Below are positions 12,114 through 25,878 of a stretch of DNA of 64,000 nt, in pieces (the first letter of the stretch is position 1; every line of letters begins with the position of its first letter). The translations under genes and the position numbers were made by a program. The DNA lies in contig VZSR01001854.1 in assembly GCA_013398615.1 (NCBI GenBank), forward strand, positions 8,879,053 through 8,943,052. The letters run 5' to 3'. The DNA comes from Brachypodius melanocephalos. Taxonomy: Eukaryota > Chordata > Aves > Passeriformes > Pycnonotidae. The notes beneath the pieces are model-generated. The model made no database searches, was not told where the DNA came from, and saw nothing but the letters and a program-made list of their open reading frames with translations.

Positions 12114-15100
12114 TTTTGTTAGATTGGTTTGTTTTGGTTTTGAGGAAAAAATAAAAAGAGAATGTGTGTAAAAGAATCCCTCATGATGCTCATCATGCAT
12201 AAGTGGAATGAAATTGCGAGGTTCATCACACTGGGTTTTGCCACTTAATTTAACAGAACAAATACTTCTCCCATTAACCTTTTACACACCCTAAAGTGAC
12301 AAACAAATCTACAAGCTATCTCTGGTTTATGATAGGAGTCAGACTGGCAGAAGTTGCTTCACCAGACATCAGGACATCACTGCAACAATACTTGGAGCTT
12401 GAAGAAGCAAGAGTTATTTCAGATGGACAGTAATTCAGATGACATACCTAGAGGTACCTGGCAGATCAGCTTTGATATCCCTGATCTTCCACAAAACACC
12501 ACCCACCCTCCATCATGCACAGCTTTGTCATCCTCCAATCTGTTTTCTGGCTTTGGGACACCTGCTCTCTTTATCATGTTTCTCAACAGGAACACTGATA
12601 AAATGTCACAAAATGCCAGAACTTTCTCATTACCCTACTAAACTCTTAGAGAATGATGAGCATCCTGTTGCTCTACATAACAAATTCTGGCAAGTGCAGA
12701 TTATGAGATAGGGAGACACAACAGAGCTCTGATCTGCTCTAGGCCACTGTTCCTCAAAGCTGCTGCTCTGAATGGGCATCTTTAGCTCCAAGCATCTACT
12801 CAAACTACATCTCACCTTCTGTTGGGGCTGGTATCCTTATGTCTGGGAGAATGCTGCTAACATTGTTACCATCCAGAACAACTTCTGTTCAACAAAGAAT
12901 GTAAAACAAAATCAGGAAAATTACTTGCTTGTGAAATGAAATGGATGTATGCTGTCTTCAGCCTTCTTGCTCTTCATAAAATGATGCCTACTTTCTCTAG
13001 AATTGTTACTTTTATTTCAGAGTTGCAACTGGGAACTAATTTTAATTAATCTTATCCCTGCTGACTGCTCAAGGCTAAAGGGTGTTTTTTCACTTTTCAT
13101 ACAGTACAAATAATGGAAAAGATAAAAAATAAATTAAACACCTGATTTGATTTATTGATGTAGAATATACAGTGGAACTAAAACATCCTCTGTTTGATCT
13201 ACAGAAATTTATGGTAGCACAAAGTGTCAAAGTAACAGAAAAGCTTGAAAGCCAGTAATTAACATTTTGCACTTGAATAGAAGAAAAAATAATAGTAAAC
13301 AATAGTTATCAGCTAAATTAGGACAGCTGCTTGCTAATGTGTAAGAAAATTTCAGAGCTTTACAAAATCAACACTGCAGTGCTGTAGCTGATATAAACCT
13401 GTAAAAAATTATTTCACAACCACTATACAATAAACAGCAATAAACTGTCTCACATCTTCACCATAAAGTATTCAGACTCCAAAATACCACTATGTGTGAA
13501 ACTTTGAGAGCTCCACTTTTGCTTATCAACTTGGGAGAATGCTTCTAATTTGGTTACATAAATAGGTTGCCTATAATGCATCCAATTCAAGTGACCTTAC
13601 AAAAAAATAAAATATAAAGCGGTGAGAGAAAGAATCAACATCGCTGGTACAAGCACTAAAAAAAATAAAGCCTGTTCTTTCCCCCCTCCCTTAATTTCAT
13701 TTCGAGTTTAACATACAGAAAGGCTCTGAGCCAGAATGCTTATCCACACTACATAAATCTCTAGGCAAACTCTCCATAGTATATGGTTCTGTCCCCATAA
13801 AACCTTGCAATTCTTCCTAATGGCGCTTTTCCAGCAGAAAAAACGAGTAGAGAGCTATCTTTTCTCACCAAATCTTTGATCAGTCTCTTCCTACCAAATC
13901 TTTCCTCAGAAGAATTAATCTCCCTCCTTGCAATATGTTTATTAAATGAAATGGAAATGGAAACAAGCCTCCAAACCCAAAGTGAACCCGACAGCAACTG
14001 GGAACCCCACACTGCTGCTGAGGCTGCCTCTGAGAAAGATCCAATTAATTCCCTTATTCCCTTCCTGAATTCCTGAGCAGGGTCAAAGGGAGGCAACACC
14101 ATTTACCACCACACAACCCATTTCAGACAGCTGGTCCAGCTAATAATGTAAACATGGTAACACCTTGGAAAGGTCAATCAGAGGAATGGTAGCGTTAGCA
14201 AAGCAATTAATTTTGGGTTGATCACATGCATATTTCCCTCTCACTTTACTCTCCTCCCTTCCTTTCCTTACCTTCTAGAAGGAAACATAAGGGGGAATAT
14301 TCACTCATCTGAACAGAAATTTTCAAAGGTGAGAGATGGGATTTTCTTGAACATTGAGAACACCTTCTTTTCCTGGGATGATTCCCAGCACAATATTTTA
14401 CTTATCTGTGGCCAAAAGAAACACTTTCGAGTTTTCTCATTAGTCAAAGGGCTTTAAGAACACACTTGAGGGAAATGATCCAACTAACAAAACAAGTAAA
14501 ACCCTTCCCTGCACTTCACATGCTCCAAGAAAAGTGGCCACTTCATGAAATCAGCACTTGTAGAGCTACCTGTTCAATTTGAGGTGTGTTTACTATCTCC
14601 TTAACAATCCTCATTCATAAATGCACTTGGAAAAGCCGTAGATCCTCTTCATTTATCTATTGTTTTTCTCTAAAGAAATTCAAGGAAAAGGAAAAAAAAA
14701 TGTTCAAAACTCATGAGATTCAACGGTCTCCTTTCATTTCTCTGAGGGTTTAATTACATGACATTTCCTAAAGCTGGAGAGTAAAATGTAAACCAGAGAG
14801 AGAGCAAGGCAGCAGAGTCCCAGGTGATTTCCAAGGTCACACTGAGCTTGCCTGCCCTCAGAGCCCTCGAGAGCTATAAAGCTGAAATCAGATACTGCTG
14901 TATTTACCTCCTGTCTTCTTTCACCACCTTTTTTCCTTAAATCTAGACTGCCAGCTTTAACAAGCCTTCTATATGCATCACACACCATACACATTCCTCA
15001 TCTAATTGACATGAAGAATATGGAGCTTATAGAAGGACAAACTCAAAGACTAGCCATGTAATACAGTCTCTGTGTGTACAGCTGCCATGGTGCTTTTTCC

Positions 15101-17877
15101 TTTTGTAGCTTTTGTACTGTGTGTTTCTTGCACAGCCAGTCACAAACATGCCAGATCTACCAAGGTCAGTCAGAATCCATGTAAAGAATTGTTCCTTCCA
15201 AATAGGGTAATATTTTCCCTTTAGTTTTCTAAACTCACCTACATTAGCACCTACAATTATGATTAAGCAAATAAATTTCAGAGATCTGGAAGATTACGAA
15301 GTATTCAAATGCAGATTAAATGTATTACTGCAGTGTAAATTACTTCTTCCAGGTCACTTCTACAGTCCACCTATGCTTTTTATTCTGCCTGAACTGTGCA
15401 TTAACACGTGTGGGTATTTTTGTGCACGTATCCTTGCTTAACAACATGTTAACAGATGCCAATCTGCAGATAAAAATATTTAAGTGTATGTATCTGAATT
15501 CACATATCCCTCTCTCAAAATTCTTACAGTATCATAAAAAAATGGTCACTTCATGATACTTTCATATGTGTATAATTAGTTTTTAAAAGGACTGCTGTTT
15601 ATTTGTACAAAAACTTTCAAATAACTTTTGCCCAGACCTTCACAGTGGTTTTAGAACTCTATTTTTACAATAAAATGCATGCTACAAACAACAGATGACA
15701 TTGCCTTGTTTGAGGTCCAATATAATGACGTACACGTAAAGAAAAGGAGATGTTTCTCACCCCTTTCACCACCAGTTCCTGCTAGAATATCATTTCAGTG
15801 CCTGCAGAGGGAGAACCCAAAAAGCTTAAGAAAATTCCTAAATCTAGCCTCCCTTCACTGAAGTAGAAATAGTTTCCTCTCTTTTCTTCCCACTTTGACA
15901 AATTTTATCACAGTTAAATTTTAAATCACTCACTCCTTACAACAATTTCACAGTATTTAGTGAAAGAAAAGTGCTTCTTCTGCTTTCATTTTCAGAGTTT
16001 CCATGCAAGGTATCTCTATAGCCTGAATTTTGAACAGCAAAAAGTCAATCCAATCAAAGCCATAACTAATGTGACTCTCAGAAAGTATACAAAAGAGAAT
16101 GAACTGCCACAAGAAGTTTCTAAAACCAAATGAAGGCATATGAAAACACATGAGCAACACCTGTAATTTCTCACTTTAAAGAGGCCTAAATGAGATAACA
16201 CGAGATACCAAGTAATGGTTGCTTGCTGCAGTCATGACTTATCAGCACTCAGTGCTGGAAAGCAGAATTTTGTGTTCTGTGACCTGTCTCATTCAAAGTA
16301 GGAAGCCTGGCAGAACAGACAGTAACATGAGCACAGCACTAATAACACAATTTTAATTCCGTGGTAATTTAGTCTGAGGTGCATTTTTATGTGCAATAGA
16401 AAGGGACAAGGTAGAGAATCAGTTGTCATTTTTACAAGTCACTTCTTGTAAGGGGGACCCAAGACTGCTATACCAGAGCTTTATTTTGAGATCAAAAATT
16501 TAGTAATTCTGACACAGAGAACACCAACCATACATGTAATTTGGAGTAGTCTACAACTCTCCAGTACAATGATAACGGCACTATGCTATGAAGCAAAACC
16601 ACACTGAAAAAAGGTAGGAACCAATGGACTCTGCACTGTATGAGGAATACCTACAGGACAACACCACCTCTGATTCTTAGGAGGCAAACTCAAAGCAGTT
16701 CAAACCTGAAGGGGCAGAATGGGTTAGCCATGGCAAGAAGGATGGCAGGAAGGGCATTTTGCCTTCTTTCCTAGTCAATATCTGTAATGCACTAGAGAGC
16801 TTCAGTCTCCTTGGATTTTGCATTTCAAAAACCTGAGTAGAACTGGATTCCAAAGAATGGGTGGCAATTTTCCTTTGCCTTGAGCAATGAGATTTTATTT
16901 GATACCACTGCTCCTGAAAAGAGTTAGATGTCAAAATGGAACCCAGCTGTAATCTGTGTCTCATAACACAAATAATTTAGTAGGATAATGGAAAGCAAAT
17001 CTGTAACAACCTTAATCCTGCTTCACATACGAGTACTTAGAAAAAAGTATATGAATTCTACCATCCTCTCTGATGCACTCTAATATAAATATTATGCCTA
17101 TTATGTGTTGTGCCGTTATACTGAAAGCATTTACAAGTTCATTGGCTTGCTTTAGATGAATTCTACACTTTATTCCCAGCAGCCATCTCTCAAACTGGCT
17201 TTAGTACCTAAGTGATTCTCTGGCTACTCTCCTGAAACATATGAATAAAAACTGAGCTTTCCTCTTCACTGTTTTCTTGAGCAGTCTGTCTCTGTCAGTC
17301 TCCCAGTGGCCCTAGGGACCTTACCATCCTCATTTAGCTGAGTCAAGTGCACAGTGTTGAAGAGCATAAATACTTCATCTCTATTCCTTTTTCCAAAGAA
17401 GAGAAGAAAAATATTAGCTAAGACATTCTTCCCTTTCTCTACCCAGTCTCTAATAAAACCTGTGGCATCTTCTGAGAAATAACTCCAGGAACAGTGACAG
17501 CCCACACAACTGTAATATGAGCACCTCCCTATGGAAGCAGACTAGTAGAGTACTCAGTCAGAGAGTCATTTCCCTGTGCTGAAAAACACAGGCTGGGTCA
17601 GACTGTGGCACAAAAAAAAATGAAGAGACAAAGCTCAAAAGGTGGTAGTTATCACTGGAGAGGTGTTTGAGCTGTGGCAACCAACTGCTGCTCTGCTCCA
17701 TCTCTTTTGCAGCAGCTGCAAAGAGTGTTCTCCAGGTCACTTCCCAGCTGTCCTTCCAATTTGTGCCACAGCAGTTTCCTCCTCCTCATCCAGCAGCAGA
17801 AAGCCCTGGTGCTTCTGCCCTCAAGCAGCACAAACCAGTTGTGATCACAATATAGAGAAGCCCAAAGTGTTGGAAAT

Positions 17878-18560
17878 ACTGAATGGTTTGGTTTGGAAAG
17901 GACTTTAAAGATCATCTTCCAATCCCACTGGCATGGGCAGGGACACCTTCCACTAAACCAGGTTATTGAAAGCCCCATCTAACCTGCTCATCAACACTTC
18001 CAGGGATGGGACATCCACAATTTCTCTGGGAAACCTGTTCCAGGGCCTCACCATTGTCATTAAAAATGTCTTCCTGGTATCTAATCTAAATCTAGATTAG
18101 ACAGATAAAAGAAAACAGAAAGAACTGCTCTTTCAGTTTGGAGCAATTCTCCCCCTTGTCTTATCACTACATGTCCCCATAAAAAAAATCCCTCTCCAGC
18201 TCTCTTGTAGGCCCTGTATAGGTACTGGAAGGTGCTCTAAGGTCTCCTCAGAGCCTTCTCCAGACTGAAAAACCCAAGCTCTCTCAACCTGTTTGCACAG
18301 AAAAAGTGTTCCAGCCCTATGAGCATCTTCACAGCCCTACTTTAAATTTACTGCCTCAGGTCGACATCTTTCTAGTGTTGGGGGCTCCAGAGCTGGGTGC
18401 AGCACTCCAGGTGAGGTCTCATGAGCACAGAGTAGAGGGGCAGAACCATCTCTGTTGACCTTTTGGCCATACTCCTTTTGATTCAGACCAGGACATGGTT
18501 TACTTTCTGGGCTGCAAGCGCACATTGCCAGGTCATGTTGAGTGTGTTTTCTATGCATGT
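17878..18560 (-). mobile_element. CR1 LINE 3' part, about 680 nt
   Basis: The plus strand reads as the complement of a CR1 3' segment. It begins with the tail side (GGTTTGGTTTGGAAAGGACT), passes CACTGGCATGGGCAGGGACA and CTGGGAAACCTGTTCCAGGG, and continues into GGGGGCTCCAGAGCTGGGTG and GAGTAGAGGGGCAGAACCAT. This is one of the best preserved repeats in the window and resembles the CR1 groups common in songbirds. A short direct duplication (ATCTAAATCTAGATTAGA, around 18083-18100) interrupts it. No open reading frame of the element remains intact. It is in the same orientation as FHOD3. Confidence 0.93.
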
Positions 18561-21500
18561 TTGACAGAATACTGTGAATATATAACCTTACCTACAAACT
18601 TAAAAAACAAAAAAAATTAGAATAAGGGAATATAATAGCACAAGATTTACAGACAGTCAGATTGAAACAGCTGGAGGCAAAAGTGCTTTACTGAAAATCA
18701 ACTCCCAAAGCAGTTAACAGCAGAAAGAAACCAAAGCAGTCTCGGTCAAGTCACTGGAGCAAGAATTCCACTTGCACTCTCAAATAGCCAGTGCCATCAC
18801 TGAAAGATAATTCCCCTCTCCCACTCAAGGGTGCCACTTAAATCTGCAGTGCTGCAGCTGTTTATGCATGCCCATGAATAAACGGATCAAGAACTGAAAG
18901 AATTTCAGACCCAACAAATTAATAGGAAACCAGCAAATTGAATGACATTTTGTTCTGCTTTTTCGGAACAGCAAGCTAATGCTTTCCCTATGTTCTTCCA
19001 GCTAGAGTAGAGGCAGCAGATGCTGTCTTTTCACTGACAGACATATATCATAGCCTGCACTGTTGCAAAGAGATGCCAAAGGAAAGCTTAACGCCTGTTA
19101 CAGTGGAAATAATGCTTTGTAAAAGCAAATCTGTCTCTATGATTTTGATTTGCTGGATCTTATCTGCTGGCAGTAATGGTGATGTAAAGAAGATGTGAAT
19201 CATCAAGAAGATGAAATTAAAAACTGAAATTTCTTTTCTTTGACTAAAAGCTCTTTGAATTTCATTTGACTGGGAAACTAATACAAAAAAATTTCCAAAA
19301 ATATAGGACACAATGTTCTTCGTTAGCAGCAAGATGAATATAGATTTAAAATTATTTCAAGTTACTAGCTAGCACTATAAAAAGACCTCAAACTCAATGT
19401 GGTTCTCATCGTGAACACAAGTGTTAGGGGAAAACCAGAAATACCAAACCAAAATAATCAATCACTCTATTTAGAGAAATCATAGTCCTATGTATTGTAC
19501 ATAAAGTATGCAATAAGACATCTACTGGAATTTCATTACGTATAGTAATGTATTTGTGTTCTCACAGGATAACCCAGCAATCTGCTGTTTTAATCTAAAG
19601 ACTTAAAAAAACCCCTTATAAATAAACAGGAAGGAACACAATTGAAACAGCACTGCATTATCCTAATTATTTTTAACAAAATTCAGAGCACTTACATTAA
19701 AAGGCTCTTGTATTGCATTGTTTCTTTTGAAAAGAAAAATGGCCAGTAAATGTCAATACAACACGCAGGAAAAATAAAGATTACTTTTTAAATATGAACA
19801 TATTTATCAAAATTGCTGTGTTTTTGTTTGCTTGAACATTACAAGTGACAGGCAGATAAATATGGAAGACAAGGAAGACTTATTTTTAATTACTTAAGAT
19901 TCTGTACCAAATTTGTGTTTCACACATATGTCAAGAGTTAACTTCTTTTCATGTCAGTGCAATAAACAAAAGCACACTAAAGCACATCAGATCTTAATCT
20001 AGTCTGAAATAAAACTTTGTAAATTACTGTTGGTAAGAACTATCCTGGTTTACAACATTTAAAGGCAGAACTGTGGGTTTAGGATGCACACACCTCGTGC
20101 CTGTATGCTTAAGCAGCTCTTTTCAGGGCCATTTGCAATCAGAAGAAAGAATATTTCTTGCACCATCACCTTATGAGAAGCATAAACTTGTTTATGTTTT
20201 AACTACAAGCTCGGGTTTTGGAGTGATGTCATTAGCAAACAATTTCCTCCATGCTTCTTGGTCTTTTGACTGCAGAGTAAAACTTAGAAATATTATAAGA
20301 GATACAATATTATATCCTCCATGCAGAAATTGTTCTGAAAATGCTTAGAGAAGCCATTACATTTTATTTCTAATAATTCAGTGTTATGTAAGCTTATCTT
20401 ACAACTTAAAGCATTGGTGTTCACCATGCTCTCCCTCAGTTATGCAAGAAAAAAACTGCTGCTGAACACACATGCTAGGAAAAACAGCAATCTAGCTATA
20501 AATAAGTATTCCTCCAGGAGCTTAGAGCTTACTTTCACCCTGATTAATATATATGTTTAATTCAAAGGCCAACAACATCACTGCCATGCCCCTCCATAGG
20601 CTTCAGGAGAAATAAAAAATTAAGGCACTGTGTCAGACCTCATGTACTGATTACAGTGCTGAAGCTGTGCTCAAGTATGGATCATTCCCCTGGATCCACT
20701 ATGATTTGATGCATGGCTCTTCACAATGCCATGCACAAAGGCTAGAGTAGTCATAACACCCCCCTGTTTCCCTGACAATTGCCAAGTGCAGAATGGGAGA
20801 AGAACCCATAAATCAAAGAGAAAATAAGTGTTGCCTTATTCACATCGACCATATATCAAGAAACTTCACATTCTTTAGAGAAACCATTCATTACTCTTCA
20901 AGTACTCATGCAGTACTTGAGCATTTCCCATTTATCCTTACAGCTCATTAGGAATAAAGAGCTTCAGTCTCTCAAGTTCACGCTGCTTTCCTGGCCCAAA
21001 TATATCATATCGATCTATCTATCTTGTACCTGGTCTTGTCTGAAGCAAGCGCATGATGCCACATGCCAGTAGTGAAATATTTTAGGACAGAAAAAAGCTC
21101 AAACAAAAGTCCCAACATTTTTTTTTTCTGGCACAACCTTTGCAAGGGGATTCATCTAAGAACAACCCTCTGTGGCAAACATCTTTCTGATTGTAACCAA
21201 GCAATATATTCTGACACAAACCTGGAAGAAGTCTGTCAATACTTCCACTACAAGTTAGCTTCATTAAGTTCTAATACCACTGGGAACAGAGGTCACTTAA
21301 GATCAGTTGTTGATCACTGTGGTCAAATGAAGTGTCATATAAAGAGTGCAGGCCATGACTTCTTGAAATTCATTCAAATAGGCATTGAAAAAGGGTTTTC
21401 TCAGCACCATCTGGGAAACACTCCAAGAGAGGAGTCCATGAACACCTGTAGTATTTTCACAAATCTACAGGCAGGAGTACGTTTTTTTTTCATCTACCAG

Positions 21501-22146
21501 CATTTTAAGAGCCTTGAATAGCTCTGGACCAAATAGGAGGACTAAATCTGGAATGCCTGTAAGAAAAAGCTCAAGAGGGCTTAGGTGTTTTACATGCACT
21601 CAATACTAGCGGATTTGGCACCAACTGTGCAGGCTTACAAGGTGTTTTTCAACAAAACTCTTAAACCCCAAGTCTTTAGCAGGCTCTGTTGAGCTGCCCC
21701 TGTCCATGGTCCTCAACCAACAAGCTCTGGGACAAGACAGGTCATGCATGCAATGCTTTGGGTTTTTAGGTGGCACATCCAACCATTCTGGTTGACAGGT
21801 TTGGAGGACGTGCACTATGGTTTTGTTGGCAAAAAAATGGCTTTCCTGGCATAGTCTAGTGAATAGGATTCAGGCTTGTTCTTCTGAAAGACCTACTCAG
21901 GTCTTCCTTCAACTGAGGCAATGAGGCTAAAACCCCCTTGAAATACCAATTCTGCCATCTGTGAATGCCAGTCATGGAAAGCGACCAAGGCCAGCCTCTG
22001 ACAACGCACAGCTTTGGGTATCTCAGTTCCAGTGGAGCACAGTAAAGAACACAGGGCTTTCTTCTGACTGAGTCCTGTGGGGCAGGAAGACCCCTGTCCT
22101 GACCAGTCTGATAGTCTCAAGTCTCAAGAACAGTTGCATGTACTCA

Positions 22147-22169
22147 TCAGAGATCCAGGAGATCTCTGA
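22147..22169. repeat. Small perfect inverted repeat
   Basis: TCAGAGATC and its complement GATCTCTGA are separated by 5 nt (CAGGA). Short palindromes like this occur by chance in a window of this size; no function is claimed. Confidence 0.7.
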
Positions 22170-25100
22170 TTTTGCAGGTGGTTCAAATGTCTTTCCCAAC
22201 TTGTTCTTTGAGAATCAGCATGGCTAAAGGTATGTATTACACAGGGATGGTTGTTTCTATAGTGTGTGTCCAATTAGTATAAAATATTACAAAGCTGGCT
22301 CCTAATCTTATGTTCTTTCACACATTTCAGCTTCTACTTTTCTGTAGAGACCTAGGAAAAGGTGACATTCACAGTATCTACCACCATATTTTGAACACCA
22401 AATACAGGAGCTCAGTCTTCCTGAACCCTTAAAATCAAAACCTTGCCCTTTTTCTAGGTGATTCAGGGAACCATTACACCCACCAAACACATAATGGTGC
22501 CACAATTTTTGACTATAGCACTGACTATGTCTACCAACTATAAAATAATCATGTCACATCATCAGGATTTCTAAAACCTGAAAATGTGAAGTCCAGGTGT
22601 TTATGCTCTCTGATTTTTGAGCCCAGGAGCAGAAGCCAGAGGTTTGTGTCTCTTATCTCATCTCATCCCACCTCCAAATACACACCAAATGCAACGGAAG
22701 TCACTAACAAACAAATTATTTTCTTAAAATTAACTATATATCAGCTTATTCAACCTCAAGGAGAGACAGATGAGACTCATTGTTTGAGGGAAATGACCAC
22801 TGATATTCAGACTGAGACTCTCCATCACCAATGGGTTTCTTGTCAGAACTGAGGAAGCCTGCAGGTCCAAAGTGATTTCTGCCAAGTTCCCTCAACTGGC
22901 CTTGAGGAGGAGTTCCAACTAAAATGAAACAAATTACAACAAATACTCAAGACCTTCCATGTTAAACTGTAAGTTCAAACAGAGACTCATGACCTCATAT
23001 GAAAAAACACCTGAGAAACAAAAGATAACAGGAAATATGAAACCAACTACTAACCAGGGAGCAAATCCAGTTCAGTCACAAGGGTGTATTGAGTTCTCTC
23101 CTCCTCAAGGAGTCCACCTAACTACTTGAGACAAGGTAACTGGAATTAGGTGAGATGAATTCTACCCTGTAATCTAACTAAAAGAGAATATTTGATGCTT
23201 CCTACATCTTTAACTTCCATTATATATTCCAAAGGATTGATATAAAGGCAAGATTCAAACACACATTTCTGATAAACATTTACTTCTTCATCAGGTCTTG
23301 TTTTAATAAATCACAATGAAGGTATTACACAAGAACTCAACATTAAAACACTACATTAAACAAATAAAAATAGGTCAGTTCTTTGTAGGCAAAATATTAA
23401 CAATTACACTTTCAGTGTAACTGATTCAGTAGTCAGCCACCAAATCACATTACTACAGCTAAAGACCAGAGTAAAGCAACACAAGCAATTTCACGCTTCT
23501 AGCCAATAAAGCACTAGTTTCCTATGTATTTTCAGCATTTAAAGTGAGCCATCAGGCTCATGACACAGAATATGAAGGCACCCTTCATATAGGACAGTCT
23601 GCTTGTTTCTAAAATAGCCTGTCAGTTCCCATGAAAACACTCCAGGGTTTAGTTGTCCGTAATTTCCTCAGGTTTTAAGTTCGAATTGAAACTTTCTCTG
23701 TGGTGTTTGAAATACAACACTTTCTTTTTTTCATGGATAATTTCCAACACTTATTATATTCATGGAGGGTTTCTTAAAGGCAGGAGGAAAAATGAGGAAG
23801 AAAGGCTGAGAATATTTTTGGAAAGATTAATATTTGGAAATTTGAGCTCTTTGGAACTCAGATGTCACAGTAGATAGCACTGCCAGCAGACTCCAGCTAC
23901 TCATAGACTCTGACTGCAGGCTCTAACTTCAGCATACTCTGACTCCTCACAGGACACCTACCTACCTACCAACCAACCTTCTCTGTCCCTTAACCAGCTA
24001 ATCCACTCTTTCACAACACCCATCCTCACTGGACATAGCTGTGACCCATTAAGGGCAAGGCTGTTCCTCCTCTTTGGTAATTAGTACAGCTGTAAATGAG
24101 GCTGAGGTTGTTTGCTCAGAAAATCTGTAACCTCATGTCAGTGAAGAAGTTCATACAGAAAACATTAAAATGTGCCCAAACTTCATGCAACTATAAGGTT
24201 TTGAAATAGGTGTTGTTTGACACTTGTAACAGCCTCTACTGAACATACGCAATCAGCTGAAACCTCTGTATATTCCATTCTTGAGGCTCAAAATATCCCC
24301 ATAATGCTCCCAGCTGCTGCCCTCCAAAGAAGGCCAAGGCATTCAAATTAAGAGCAGCAGCTTATGAGGATTTCTGGTTTTGTTTTAAAGAACTGTCTTC
24401 TTATTCAATGGTGAGAAGAGGAATTCTAATCTGAATGCAGAAGGAAACAAAATACAAACCTAGAGATGTTCAAGGAAATGAAAGAGTGAGGAACTCTGAC
24501 AGAAGACCCGATGAGTGTCCGAGAGTTGTGAAAAGAGATGAAGTGACTGAGATAAATGAGGGAAATAATGGGAAAGACTAACAGCTATTTGGCTGGAGGA
24601 AACACACAGATTAAGGCTGCTGTGAGTGATGTTTTGGAAAGAAATGTACAGAAGATAAGATACCAAAGCTTGACTGCATCCTTGATAGTGGCACTGCAAC
24701 ACTCTCCCTTATTTGTCTCAGATCAAAATCAAGGTTTTGGTGACAGGAGTTTGTGTCCCACCACTAAGAAGTGGAACACAACAAGAAATGGAACTCAACA
24801 GTACTAAAAAAAAATGCAAAACAATAGTAAAATATCAACCTTTTCATCTCCATTTTTCAGATAAACACATTCCTCTGTCAAGTTCATTACACCATCACAT
24901 GAACACAGCTGTTATGTCAGAACCCAGGACAGACAGTGCAGAGATTGGAAGACGTGATGGAAAGAAAAGGCATTTAAGACAGTTTAAACTGGTGAAGAAA
25001 TTAATGCAAATGAATTTATGAATATTGTTGAATGGATTGATGATGTAAATAAACTGATAGACTGACAGAGGTTAAAGGAAGTTGATACAAAAAGCATGAA

Positions 25101-25745
25101 ATACAAACAGATCAGAGAAAGAAAACTAGGACAGACTGGATAAGAGTCTGAATAGGAAAATAAGTCCTAAGCATAATGATTAAAAAAGGAATAAACAGAA
25201 AATACCATATCAACTTTGAAAAACCAGCCCAAGGAACAAACTCCAAACCAAAACTCAGAGTTATTGAATCTTTCTGAATTCAGAAGGTGTTTTCAAGTGC
25301 CTCATTTCCTTATCTGCCACACAAAGATAATGCTGCCCTTTGAGCTCTTGGATAACATCTAGTGACAAAACACAGAAAAATCCATAAGCAAAACAAACAT
25401 TTTATAATGGAGTTTGCATAGCATGAAATAAATGGCAAAGCCTGGGGAAGGACTGCTGATAAGAGCAGCTATTTAAAAGGTGTCCAGTAAGTGCACAGGT
25501 GTGATGGTGCTCATTGGCTGAAGCAGAGCAGCTGAGGAAAAAGCTGAACCACTGTGCCATCAAAGGCTGGCTCAACTGCCACACAAAGGGAGCAGGCATG
25601 TCTGCAAACAAAGCTCAGACAGGTATTTTTAATTTTCAACAGTTTTGTTTATCAGCCTTAATGGTATTCTTAGTACATTTGTCCACAATCATCTTAGGAA
25701 AAAAAAAAAATTAGCAGAAGCACATATTTAAAAATATCCTTATCA

Positions 25746-25878
25746 ACCTATATATATATATATAGTTATCAATATATATAATGTATACACAATACAGTCA
25801 GTTTCCATTATTGATACTGATATATCAATACTAAATACTAAAGCAATATATATCAATACTAAATAAATACTAAAGCAA
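25746..25878. repeat. TA microsatellite and duplicated ATATCAATACTAAATA unit
   Basis: A short (TA)n run at about 25750-25764 is followed by further TA-rich sequence. Then come two copies of a unit containing ATATCAATACTAAATA and ATACTAAAGCAA (about 25819-25845 and 25846-25877). It looks like local slippage and duplication. Confidence 0.8.
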
